In this document: in pieces, positions 20,248-31,769 of the stretch
Position numbering within the stretch: position 1 is the stretch's first letter
Layout: each line of letters opens with the position of its first letter
NCBI GenBank assembly: GCA_024138025.1
Contig: JAMXBD010002250.1
Location: forward strand, 62,001 to 126,000
Source: Combretum micranthum
Taxonomy: Eukaryota > Streptophyta > Magnoliopsida > Myrtales > Combretaceae
Length of the DNA stretch: 64,000 bases
Direction: 5' to 3'
Program-made: the position numbers and the translations under genes
The notes under the pieces: generated by a model
The model's database searches: none
What the model was told of the DNA's origin: nothing
Seen by the model: the letters and a program-made list of their open reading frames with translations, nothing else

Positions 20248-21877
20248 TGAAATTCCCAATTTATATTCTATATGTGTGTTAATAAATTTATACATACTTT
20301 TGATATGTATTGAATATGATTTTTTTTCATGATGAATTATGTGTTTTATTATGTTAAAAATTGAAATATTCTAGAATTTATTAAATATTTAGTTCATAAA
20401 ATTTTAATTGTATTCATATGTGTAATTTATGATTTGAATGTGTTGAATTAAGTGGAGGAATGCATGTAACTAAGTCCTTATGTAGCAGAATTTTTTAGGC
20501 AAAAAATAAAGCTATTAAACACTCATTAAGGCCTTAAGACAATGTCATTAAGTAACAAAAGGTTAAGTCATTAATTGCCTTAATTACAAATGCCTCAAAA
20601 GTCAAACAAGTAGATAATATCTACTCTTCAAACTTAAATTTTCGGGCAAAATTTCAGACCTTAGCCAAACCCTTTCTCTAAGCTTCAAAACACCTCTTAA
20701 CCCTCTCAAAAGCTCCTCCAAGGTGGCATAAGATTAAGCCCTTCATTTTCCATCACTTTTACCACCAAAAGATTGCTAGAGGACCATTAAACTAAAGCCT
20801 AAAGTTCTATTGGTGAGTTTGTCTTTCATGTCTTAATCTTATGCATATATGTGATTTCTTGATAATAGGGTGCTTATGCTAAATATGAGAAATGATGTGT
20901 TCTATATGTTAATGGTAGTTTAAGTAGTATATTAAGGCTACAAGAACTTATAGTATATGTTTTATGTGTAGCAAGAAGTATGGGTGTTGTTGAATTTGGG
21001 AAGAAGATAATTTGGGTAGTTGAAGTGTGGATTTGGAGTTTGAAGTATGATAAGTATTAGAAGTGTTTGAAGTGTTGTATGAAGTTTGCATAAGGTTTAG
21101 GACATGTTAGGAGTTGAGAAAAGTTGTTTTTTTTCAAGTTTAAAGTGTTAAAGTTTGAAAAATTTCGTATAACTATCACTACACCTGTCAAAACACCCCT
21201 GTTGCCAAGGGTGTAGTGCTCTCGGATCAAAAATTTCATTTCCCCTGAGTTGAAACGGCCTCCAAAACACCCCGTTGCCAAGGGTGTAGTGTCCAAAACA
21301 CCCCTGTTGCCAAGGGTGTAGTGCTCTCGGATCAAAAATTTCACTTCCCCTGAGTCAAAACGGCCTTCAAAACACCCCGTTGCCAAGGGTGTAGCGCTCG
21401 CGGATTTCTTCCCTGACGCGACACTGTTTTGTAAATTGATCATAACTTTTTCATACGAACTCCGATTTGAGTGATTCAAATTGCGTTAGAAAGCTTAAAA
21501 AGAGATCTACAACTTTTGTGTTTTGAGTTTTTACAAAATAAAAACTTATCAAGGCCGAATTTTCGTTTCTTTCCAGCTGATACATTTTCCAAACAAAGTT
21601 AAAAACTTGTTTTTGTTTGTTTTATGTGTATTTGCTTTAACAAATGGATCTTTTAGACTAAAATGAGATAGATATATGATAATTGATGTGTTATGATGAT
21701 CGAGTAATATAATTAAGCATGATTTAAGGATATTTGTATGATTTAATAAATTATTGATTATCTTTACTTGTTTTAGGATCTTGTGATAACTTTTTGAATG
21801 TATTTGTATGGTTATGTATGAGATTAGTTGAAATGAGTTTAAACTAAGTGTGAATTGTGATAATTCTTGTTGAACAG

Positions 21878-21925
21878 TTATTGATCCTCGCTTGGCCACC
21901 CCCATTAATTCCCAAGCTAATACAG
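21878..21925 (+). other. Coding-like LTR exon 2 (3' LTR of Gy1)
   Basis: 48 nt, same acceptor and donor as the 5' LTR copy. It encodes IDPRLATPINSQANT; the IDP start matches LTR I, suggesting this copy is the unaltered form. Confidence 0.4.
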
Positions 21926-22549
21926 GTACGCAGTAACTTGCTTGTATGCTTGTTAGGATAGGCATACTTAAATTTGATATAAGTTCTAAATGACTTAAGT
22001 ATTGCTTGAATTGCTTGTGTTTTCACCGTTAAATCCGGTTCGAGGAGCGGTAACTTATCATGATGCAATGATAGGTTAGTGTAGACGCTTAGGCCAATAG
22101 TCATGATGCAATGACTAGGCTCGGCGGATAATCGATAGGAATGTATAACTGAGCAACATTTACTTACTCTTGAGAGGAAATAATATAATCTAATTCAATG
22201 TTTATGGGAGCATGTGAATTGCTTTATATTATGGATTGAGTTAAGTGAAGCTGAGTAACGGCTATATAACCTGGATGAGATTATTATTTGCAATGTAACG
22301 TTATCTAGGAGATATAGGTATTCGGGCTACCTATATCAACCCCCTGAGCGTTGTGAGCATTACTCAGGACCCCCAGATATCCTCAGCTTGTCCCGGAGTT
22401 TGAATACTCCAGTGTTGATTTGTTTAAGAAATATTAAAGAAAGATAATGAAGTAATTGTTTTTGCATTGCATTAGGATAGGTGTGTATGGCTTCGCTTTT
22501 GTTTGTGTTGCTGTGTACTGGGCCTCTGGCTCACTTTTGCTATTTTCAG

Positions 22550-22626
22550 GTGTTGATGATGATTGTTATGATGATATGGGATTCGGGTCAGATTGGGAGA
22601 AGTTTATGGACGAGTGGGATGAGTAG
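22550..22626 (+). other. Coding-like acidic LTR exon 3 (3' LTR of Gy1)
   Basis: Identical in length and frame to the copy at 14911-14987, ending FMDEWDE and TAG. Confidence 0.48.
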
Positions 22627-23430
22627 GACCCTGTGGCGAGAAGTTTTTGAAGAAAGTTTTATTTCATGTGTTCGTTTAACAAATGTATTTTGTATTTTGG
22701 AATAGAGGCTTGTTAGTTAAGCCTGGGTTGTATTAAAAGACTTAAAGTCTATTTTCTTCATTTTGTGAGACTTATGTATATTTTGTTGTGTCCTATGCTG
22801 GACACAAGGATGTAAATATTTCCTTAAACTATTTTATGTAAATAGATTACTCAAGTGAGTAATCCTTTTGTAAAAGCTTTTATAACAAGTTTTAGTAGTT
22901 TTAAACAAACAATTCACATAACTGTAGATTAGGACAACCTTCCATATAATACGAAAGTATTATATGTGGTTGGGGACTTAACTTGCTAAGTCTTAAGGAT
23001 TAGCAGGTCAGGTCTTTACATATATATATATATACACATAAATATACTTAGTAATATATAAAAGTTAGATTATGGGTAATAATAAATATAATAATATAAC
23101 AACAACAATAATAATACTTGAACATTGTTAGTCAAGACATGAACATATTTTTGTTTCCATAATACCCATGAGTTCAAGAAACATACACTATGGTCATGTT
23201 ATGTTAACATGAATATGAATAATGTTTTAGTAATTTTTACCTAAGGTAAAGAAGTGGATGGTAGAAGAAATGAAGTATTGGTAGTTGTATGGAGATAGTT
23301 TTATGGGAAAAAGAGAGAGAGAGAGAGAGAGTTAGGAAGAGAATTTTAGAGAGAAAAGTTTGAGTGGAAAATTTGATAGAGTTTTATTAAGTGAAATAAA
23401 AATATATGAAAGAAGTGGAGGAAAAGATGG

Positions 23431-23439
23431 TATTTATAG
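23431..23439 (-). promoter_or_regulatory. TATA box of solo LTR B
   Basis: CTATAAATA on the minus strand, about 600 bases inside the LTR start, in the same context as the boxes in A and C. Confidence 0.6.
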
Positions 23440-25359
23440 AGAATTATGAAGGTAAATTTGATGTAACAAAATAAATTGAGAGGGAGAGAGAGTGAAAAAA
23501 ATCGGTTTTGATAATTTAAAGTACATAAGTAAAGGAGAAGTTATGTAAAAAGTAGTGTTGGGAAGGTAAATTATAAGTAATAGATATGTAAGATGTAAGA
23601 AGTAGATAATAAGGAAAAATAGAGATAGGTGAATAGTAATGAATAATAGAAATTAAATAGTGAATAGTAGACTAGACAATTAAATTACCAGTAGTAAAGA
23701 AAATACTCGTAAAAAGGCTATATTTGATATTTTTTAGATACAGAAAATTTATGAACTGATATTTTACGAATTCTTATTAAATTATGAGTCTAACCATATT
23801 TAAGGATAACTTTTACTATCCTGAGCACCAGGACACGTTTTTCAAGTACTAATCCCGTTTGAGTCCAAAACGATCAAATGTTTTTTGAACTATAATCTAC
23901 CATTAACTCATTTCTATTATTCTCATGTTTTGAGCGCGAGATTACCGAAGCTAAAACTACTAGTATGCCTTGATCTTTGTTAACTTTTGAAGTTCCGACT
24001 AGACTAGGGTTATGGTTTACTCTAATTTTATCTTAAAATTTATATATTATAAACAAAGATTGTGAAAATAAATTATAAGTGAGTTGAGTAACAAAATCAT
24101 GGCTAATGCATGAAATGAATAAGCATAGAATCTTGTACATTAGATATGAAATACCATAAACTTTTCATATTTAGCTAGTTAGGAATTATTGATTAATTAG
24201 TATAGAAATTGGTTGTAAATAGTTTAGTCAATAAAATTATATAAATATTAGTAAGTGCTTATGTTTATTAGCATATTCCAATTTTTCATCTCAATTTGTC
24301 TACTATGTCATTTCACTTTGTTTCCAATTTATTATATGGACTCAAATTCTTAAATTTTTATTTTTAAATCTTAAGAATTTACATAAAAAATCATCTCAAG
24401 AAAATCTTTTTAATTAAATAATTTCTAGTTCAAAGTTGGTAAAGCCTTAAGCTAATTTTTTCTTCTTGTCTCTTAAGTTCTAAAACTCCTAAAAGCCCAT
24501 TTCATAACTCAAATACAAGCCCAATTACCAAACATAAATCCATAAGCCCATAGCCTTTACCTAATCATGCACTTCAATACTCACAATATTTCCCTAAGGA
24601 TTAGGTAAATATCATGTGCTAAAAGTCAAAGTTGCTTTATTGATAATTATTCAAATAAAATTACCAAGATAAACCCTTAAAATAGACCCTAATTTGGCTC
24701 CATTTTCAACAAGGAAATACTATCTTCTTCCACAAAATTTCCTCTCAAAATTCCCTCAAGTTCCATTTTGAAGTCAAGAGTAATTTAGATAGTGTTATTT
24801 ACCTACTCCATTCATTTATTTACTTAGTTCTTCCACAAAATCAATCTCTATTTCAATAAATTCTTAGATGAATTTGATGGTTATAACTAAGATTAGGTTA
24901 AGTTAGGCTTGAGTAACCTCTACAACTTAAAGGAGAATAGTAGCAAAGATTATCTTGTTTATTTTATAGGATAGGTGAGCTTTTACATGTTAAACTATTG
25001 TTGAATATATAATAATTGATGTTATTAGTGTTAGATAAGTAAAGTTTTAGTAATAAGGTTGATGGCTTAAAACTCAAACACATATATGATAACTTTTGTT
25101 TGCATGAAAATTTGAAGTTATGTATATGTATGTGTAGTGTGTATAAACTTATTAATGTTTGATATTAAGTTTATATGTCGATGTTATGATGATTATGCTA
25201 AACAGAGATCATATAAATTAGTTAGATGATATAAACTATTGAAAATTTTGAAAGAAAGAACATATAGTCAATACCTTGTCCATTATGGTTGTGATGTAGG
25301 ACGTTATCTACTCGGGAGGATTATTTTTAATTAGAACATAGGTATAATCATAAAATTTG

Positions 25360-25523
25360 TAACCCAATCACGGCTACGACATGAATCACAGCCGCAACTT
25401 GAATCATGGTCACAATGTTGGTTGTGATCTCTTCTATGCCTTTTTCACAATTTAAAACTCCTTGATTATGGGTATAATGGTGCCTATGACATGAATCATG
25501 GCCATGACAAATCCTCTAACTCT

Positions 25524-25584
<61 letters not shown>
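25360..25584 (+). repeat. Repeat cassette and (ATA)20 microsatellite in LTR H
   Basis: At 25360-25510 short related motifs recur (GACATGAATCA, CATGGCCATGAC). At 25525-25584 there are about 20 ATA repeats. The position about 1.2 kb into the LTR corresponds to the GC-rich cassettes of Gy1, G and I. Confidence 0.7.
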
Positions 25585-26401
25585 TACAGATATATACATA
25601 AATACTAATTTAAGTATTTACATAAGATCTTATTTAAGTTGGATAATTGAATATGGATTAAACATTAAATCATGGATTGATATTTGAACCTTATATGAAA
25701 TGATTTCCTTGGAATAGATCCCTTTATTCAATTATGTCTATCTTTTGATCTTTTGCAAGATACATTAATTCAAACAAGTACACAATGACATGTTTGTTGT
25801 TTGTCTAGGATAAGCATTCCTAATGAATTAAAGTTAAAGATGGCTTAATAAATGATTATCTTGTTTATGCTTACGTTATTTAATCAAGTCCGAGAAGCAA
25901 CAACCTTGCTAGGCAATGGTAACACGGTTGTTAGGCTATTAGGTTACTCCTTATCTTTATTAAAGATAATCATTATTGACTCACCAAATATTTGATGGGG
26001 AAAATGGTATTAGAATAACATTTACCTACGCTTAGCAAGAAGTAATATGGTTTAATTCACATTTATGGGACCGGTTGAACTAAATGGTATTATGGATTAA
26101 AATAAGTAAAGATGCATAAGGGCTATGAACCTTAAACAATGTTGTTACTTTAGATGTTCCTATATGAGATATATGTATTCGAGTAGCTTATATCAACTCC
26201 CTGAGTAGTTGCTGCTACATAGAATGCCAAGATCCCCATGGTTTATTGTTCTGAGTGTGGCTACTCCATTGCTATTTTGTTACACTAATATTTTAAGATA
26301 TGATCGATTGATTGTTGTATTACATTAGCTTAAGTTGAATGTCATCTAGTGTGTGCTTGTGTCGCTATTGACTAGGATTCAACTCGCTCTTTCTTTTTTA
26401 G

Positions 26402-26487
26402 GCGGTGATAGCTTTAATGATGACTCATATGATTATCTAGGTTATCGCAAAGACTACTAGGAATTTATCAAGGAGTGGGATGATTAG
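26402..26487 (+). other. Coding-like acidic LTR exon (LTR H)
   Basis: After the acceptor TTTTTTAG come two bases and 28 codons ending in TAG. The peptide has SYDYLGYRKDY and ends EFIKEWDD, matching the Gy1 and G exons. One in-frame TAG interrupts it before EFIKEWDD, as expected for a dead solo LTR. Confidence 0.45.
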
Positions 26488-26912
26488 GATCTTTGGAAAT
26501 AATAAATTTTATTTTGTTAATACATTAATCTTATCAACCAAACTTGTATTTTGTTGAAGGCTTATCTGTGAACGTATGGTCTATAATCAGACATTTCAAA
26601 CTCTCTATGTTATTTTGAGAGATTAGATACTCTATATAATTTTTGAAGTACCCATTGATTGGTACTAATTTGTAAATATGTGTAATGATCTTCTCAAGAA
26701 AGTAGCTTTGGGAAATGTAATTATGAAAGTTTATTTTTCTATTACTAAACTAGTTGTTCCAAAATCTAATTATATGGTTTTAAAAGTGAAAACTGATTAG
26801 CAAATGATCACAATAAATGTTATGTTTTTGGATTACCTTGCATGTAATGTTTAAATATTATGCATGGCTAAATTGGATACACCTTGACTTTATTTCAAGG
26901 CATGACAAGATA

Positions 26913-27482
26913 TCTTATCAAAAGCACTCATGATATAAATTAAATAACCAATAAACTATTCTACTTTGTAGCAGAACTCCAAATCATTTTAACCTACAAA
27001 AGAAAAGGGAAAAAAACTAGGAATTTTCCTTTAATAAGTTTACCATTTCTTAGTCATTTCATTTACACATCTATAGTATGACATCATGTCATGTCTTATA
27101 TTACATACGAATAAATGCACATTTGAGCTATCTATGTATGAAAATGTTTTTATATAGTCATGAAAGAGATGAATTACTTGCAAATGCCTTCTCCATGCAT
27201 ATCGCTCATTTAGTTGCAATGGTAGTACTTTGGAGATGGTTCATATGTGGAATTTCACCTATATTAGACATTTATTTTGAATTTCCATGGCCGTATTCCA
27301 TTGTTTGTACAAAATTTATTCTATGCTTTATTATTGAATGGGATGGTCAAGCATATAATCAATTACTATTTTAAAAGGGACATGTTGAGATACATGTACA
27401 TATGACTTTTTAGACATAATTTTATATGTAATACGTACATAAATGTACAAGAAGGTTCCCTCAATGTAGATTAGTAAAGTGT
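26913..27482. other. Unassigned DNA
   Basis: No recognisable gene. A 98-codon open frame (27078-27374) has no domain and is rich in hydrophobic residues as expected from AT-rich DNA. Confidence 0.45.
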
Positions 27483-27485
27483 TTA

Positions 27486-27857
27486 TGTCACGTTTAGTAT
27501 GTGGGCATGAATTCAGAATGGAATCGCAATTCCGGATTTCATTCTCATTCCTATGTTTGGTTGTATTTTTAAAAGGTAGAATCATGATTCCTGGGAATTG
27601 ATAATTCCAGATCTAAGAGGGAATTTGATTTCATCCTTAAGAAGGTATAATTGCGATTCCATTCCTTACTCATAAATGCTTATTATTAAATTACTTTTTA
27701 CCATCTTACTTATTTTTTATTTACATTAATTACTAGGATAATTTTGACAAATAGCATGTCAACTCCATTCCATTCAATGATGTATCCAAACAAAGTAGCG
27801 AATTTATCATTCCGCCTCTCATTCAAATCCATTTCATTTCAAACAATTCACGCGACA
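27486..27857. mobile_element. MITE-like TIR element, second copy
   Basis: The left end TGTCACGTTTAGTATG matches the MITE at 3537, and the right end CATTTCAAACAATTCACGCG/ACA resembles its other terminus. Its 372 bp size is close to the 338 bp of the uninterrupted first copy. The left flank is TTA, the right flank TAT, so the target duplication is imperfect. It is non-coding. Confidence 0.55.
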
Positions 27858-28654
27858 TATTCATCCAAAATAATATTCTAAAAATTTCCATGCAATATAT
27901 TGTTCATTGAATCTAGTAAGTTCTTATACAAAAGCCACTTTTCATCTATCCAATGATAAGTGATCTTTATGAATAAGTTTTCTCTCCATTACCTAAATAT
28001 TTATTCATTTTTTTCCTAGTATGTATTCATTAGTATCTTCAAACAAATTGAAACACTAGACCTACGTATTTATTCCTTTTTTTTTCCTAATTCCTAGAGT
28101 ATATCGTATAAGCTAGTCAAATCTAGACTAGCTTAACCGATTCAAATTGAGCTTAGGCTAAACCAAACAACCTAGTGGTTCAACCACAAACTGGGCAGGT
28201 TAGCTGGTTTGTAGGCTATATTATTTTGTGGCAAAAATCCTACTATGCGAACAATAGTGGGCATGAGAAGAGTCTATCCAAAAGGTGCTTTCCAAAATCT
28301 ATATTTATTGGTATCTTTTTGCAGCCTAACTTTTGATGTAGGATATTGGAAGTGTAACAAGCTCAGTGTACAGACAAAGACTATGTTTCATACCAAAACA
28401 TTCTCAAAAGAATTTCCATCAAAATTTCAAATTATTCATTACATAAGCCTAACTCTTTTTTGTTTGTTTCATGTATTCATTGAGATATATATATATATAT
28501 ATAATTTGGTTCACACATTTACTTGTATTTTACATTTAAATTATTTTATCATTGGACCAATTCTATACATTAAACAATATATGTTGCAATCATGAAAATA
28601 GCCTATTGGTAAACAAACCATATTATGAATCAATTTAGGAACTTGATAGTTTAA
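27858..28654. other. Unassigned AT-rich DNA left of element E
   Basis: No gene recognised. It contains an AT microsatellite near 28484 and, at 28538-28561, 24 bases identical to part of the 129-bp tandem repeat on the other side of element E (38891-38914). Confidence 0.5.
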
Positions 28655-30522
28655 TAGCACAAAACATCAAAGGAAGCCTACAACAATAAAATTTGTAAAG
28701 TCCAATGTCCAGTCCACTTACAATTTGGACATAAAACCCAAGTTACTACAATGACAACCTATTACACAAAATCAAAACAATGTTGGCTTTCGAACAAAAG
28801 ATGTCTTACACATTGCACATCTTAGCCAACCTTTACTTTCTCCTTCTGTAAACCCTGAAAACTCCCACAATATGATACGCCTCTAGATTGGAAATTATGA
28901 ACTGACTAGTAAACCTAGAAGTTAACCAGAAACCCTAGATGAGATAGATAACTTAAATTTGGCCGGATTAGGACCCATAAACTTCATAAAAGAACTTCTT
29001 TGACCCCAACTGATACTAAAAATGAGATTTCGTATCCTGAATTGATAATTCAAGTTGTGATCAAAGGAAACTTCAAATCCCAAACCCGAATCCTTGTCAA
29101 ACAGACAGATTATATGGGAAAACCTAAATATAGAAATTAAGTGACCACTTTGGTATTCAATAGAGACCTGAAATTAAAACAAGGAATAGTAATAAACCTA
29201 TACTTGGATTTAAACCCTAAAATTTGAGATTCCTAGTTAGTAATAAACTATATTGATAAGATTTCATAGTGGGTATCCAAATCCAATATATGTGACTAAT
29301 TTAGCTTATATATCAGTAGTAATAGTAAGTAAATGACCCAATATGTTTATAGTTAGGAAATAACAACTTTTAGATAAACCAATAGAATTATAAATACATA
29401 ATAAAAACATAAACGGATATATAACTTGAGATCTAGACTTCAAACACGGATTTGAATCATACCAGTATTCGAATTAGGGTTTTCTTAAGCTCTTGAAGCC
29501 TGAAACGAAAATTGACCCGACAAGCTTATAAAACCTAAATTGCGGAGGATAAACTTTTCTTAAACAAATAAATACGCACAAATAAGACTTAAATTTGTAC
29601 TGTTTGCTAAACTAAACATCTTGTAGGATCCATTAAAGACATTTTTGTATATAAACTTACATATATTAGTTAAATTATACTCTTTTAGTGTAATAACTTA
29701 ACCGAAAATTTAACTAAATAATATCTAATCAATTTCTAAATATATATACATATAATCTACTTGCAGAGGATGTTTCCAACTTGTTTTTGAAGGGCTGTGA
29801 TTTCCTCAAATTTGGTGAACTGAAACTTCCTCAATTATACACAACAAAGTCAATATAAATCCATCTTGAACCAATGCAAATCTGCCAAATCATTCATACG
29901 TTTATGACAATAAAACAAGCTAATAAATTAACAACAAATAGAGGCAATTTAGATCAATTACGAAGGAAATACGAGCAGCCAACATCCATTTTTTTTCTTC
30001 TATATATATACATACTAAGGACTTTGGATAGATAAGCAAATGGACTTCAATCCCTCTCAAATTTTCCAGAATCCAACTACACCCTATTAGGAGTTGAATC
30101 AACCTGGGAACCAATTTTTAAACGCCTACATCAACCCAGTTCGAAAATCACGAACAAAAACTGGAAAAAACGCTTGAAAACGAGCCTAAGGTAAGTCGAT
30201 CTCATTCCGCGTATTTTCTTTTAATTCTAAGGATTGATATTGACTCCTAAACATCTTAGGAAGCTAACCAAATCCATTGGAAGCTTCAGATTTCACCGAG
30301 AAGCCACAACGAAGATAATCTTTCTAAACCCTAACCGAGCTTGATGATTCCTAAAAGTGGGTAACATGTTGTTAATTTGTTGTTTTTTTTAGATATTTAA
30401 GTAGTTTGATGTCTTAGGAGCTCATAGGATTCAAAAACCCGACTTCTTGACGTTGGAATCGATTGGAATCGATCGAAGCTCATCGGGGAAGACAATGAAC
30501 AGTAATCCCTGATGAGCACGGG

Positions 30523-30556
30523 GAGGTACACGGGACGTGTTCCACCCGTGTACCTC
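30523..30556 (+). other. Perfect 12-bp stem hairpin in LTR D
   Basis: GAGGTACACGGG (30523-30534) and CCCGTGTACCTC (30545-30556) pair perfectly around a 10-base loop. It lies in a GC-rich spot of an AT-rich LTR. Confidence 0.75.
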
Positions 30557-31099
30557 TTGGCAAAAATTAAAAATAAAAAAAGGGAAAATGAAACTAATTA
30601 AATTTAATTATAGAATAATTAATAATATAAGTAATTTTAGAATTATTATTATTATTTTCTGCATTTATTTATTTTTCTAGAAATATTAATAGTAATATTA
30701 GAGTTTAGTAATATAATACCAGAATTTTTATTTTAAAAAAATATTATTTTCTAGAATTATTAAATATATGATATTTAAATATTTAATCTATTAATATTAA
30801 TCCAAAAAGAATTTTTAGAAATATAAATTACTTTTATTAAGTAATTTTACGTATAAAAGGTTTTCTAACTATAATTATTAATATTGTTAAAAATTTTTAG
30901 AATTTTCGAAAATAGTATTTCTGGAATAATATTAATGCATGAATTTAAGATTAAAATTATTTTAGTGATATTATAAAGAACTTACAATTAGTAATATTAT
31001 GAAATAAAGTATAAAGACAATTATTACAAATACTTATATTATGAAAAGTAATTATTTTATTTCATTTTATTTTCATAATTATTATGGTTGTTGCTATGC

Positions 31100-31102
<3 letters not shown>

Positions 31103-31156
<54 letters not shown>
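31103..31156 (+). repeat. (TTA)n microsatellite in LTR D
   Basis: About 18 uninterrupted TTA repeats. It probably grew by slippage after insertion. Confidence 0.9.
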
Positions 31157-31157
<1 letters not shown>

Positions 31158-31722
31158 TACTACTGTTAATAATTATTAATATTCTTATTATTTATGGTAA
31201 AAAGAAAATTTTCGAAAATAGTTGTAATTAAATTAATAAATCCTTTTATTAGTAAGTATATTTTCATTAAGTTGATATTTAACTAAATTATAGAATATAT
31301 ATATATATATATATATAAAATTTATGAGTTTAGTAAATATTAAGTATGTATTTAAATAAATAATCATAGACGAATAGATAACAATGGAAATTTAAATAAT
31401 CCAAAATTGTGAGTATAGGAATGTCTATACTCTATAAGAAAAATTTATTAAGTAACTAAAAAGGAAAACTAATAGTTTTGAGCAATAAAAATGAATTAAC
31501 TAAATTATTAAATTTCCCGAGTATCCAATCAATAAATTCAAGTATCAAACCAAAGTCAATTAAGTAAACTAAAATAACAATAATTTAGAACTTAAGATTA
31601 TCCTCAAAGAATTAGTTAAAAACAAAACAAAAGCCCGGTCAACCCTTAGGACACCTAATTATTCATAAGAACTAGGCTATATAGTCCTGTATAATTAATA
31701 ACTATATTACTTATTTCAATAG

Positions 31723-31769
31723 GTGGCCCAGGTATTGGAGAGGACCTTCCTGACGATTACTACGACTGA
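31723..31769 (+). other. Conserved 47-nt coding-like exon in LTR D
   Basis: After the acceptor TTCAATAG come GT, 14 codons and TGA. The peptide ends LPDDYYD. A donor CAG/GTGAGT follows at 31783, so the whole looks like an internal exon of about 61 nt. Length, frame and ending match A, B and C. Confidence 0.52.

Larger units (their letters stand above)
12596..23020 (+). mobile_element. Gy1: Tekay-like Ty3/gypsy chromovirus, near full length
   Basis: Both LTRs, primer site, gag, protease, reverse transcriptase, RNase H, integrase, a chromodomain-like tail and the polypurine tract are present in order. TATAT flanks the element (12591-12595 and 23021-23025). The order PR-RT-RH-INT and the C-terminal chromodomain place it among chromoviruses; the motif style and the long LTRs (about 2.78 kb) fit the Tekay/Del lineage. 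The LTRs are nearly identical, so insertion is recent relative to its neighbours. The coding region has at least five small frame breaks plus a missing gag-protease linker, so as written it cannot make a full polyprotein. Confidence 0.93.
20248..23020 (+). repeat. 3' LTR of Gy1
   Basis: 2773 bp, starting TGAAATTCCC and ending AGGTCTTTACA. Compared with the 5' LTR it lacks 11 bp at the start and differs by scattered single-base indels and substitutions. A dense cluster of differences lies at about 21340-21440, within and after the GC-rich cassette. Its exon 2 copy is at 21878-21925 and its exon 3 copy at 22550-22626. Confidence 0.92.
9867..24042 (-). mobile_element. Solo LTR B, split by chromovirus Gy1
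   Basis: The minus-strand LTR occupies 9867-12595 and 23026-24042 (about 3.75 kb together). Its 3' terminus is TAGGACGTGACA (low coordinate). Its 5' end reads TATAAATTTT, matching TGTAAACTCC of C apart from transitions. TATAT stands on both sides (9862-9866 and 24043-24047), although the left flank is an AT microsatellite, which weakens that evidence. Gy1 inserted near the middle. B carries a TATA box, the 47-nt exon and a 38-bp repeat array. Confidence 0.8.
24147..26907 (+). mobile_element. Solo LTR H, related to Gy1
   Basis: 2761 bp, beginning TGAAATACC (compare TGAAATAACC in Gy1) and ending AAGGCATGACA. Perfect AGATA duplications flank it (24142-24146 and 26908-26912). It matches the Gy1 LTR in blocks: the conserved hairpin region, the ACTCCCTGAG segment and the acidic exon. 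There is no internal domain, so it is a recombination product. A donor-like GGATAG/GTGAGC lies near 24975. A 60-bp ATA microsatellite follows its GC-richer repeat block. Confidence 0.88.

Noticed and set aside
23312..23331. GA repeat as a GAGA-type regulatory site of LTR B
   Set aside because: Absent at the corresponding place in A and C; more likely a microsatellite.
25525..25584. ATA microsatellite as a functional feature
   Set aside because: Simple slippage repeat inside a dead solo LTR; no reason to infer a role.
27078..27374. 98-codon open frame with hydrophobic stretches
   Set aside because: No homology recognised, no promoter or splice context; hydrophobicity is expected from T-rich DNA.
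28245..28595. 116-codon open frame
   Set aside because: Ends in an AT microsatellite-derived tail and shows no known domain.
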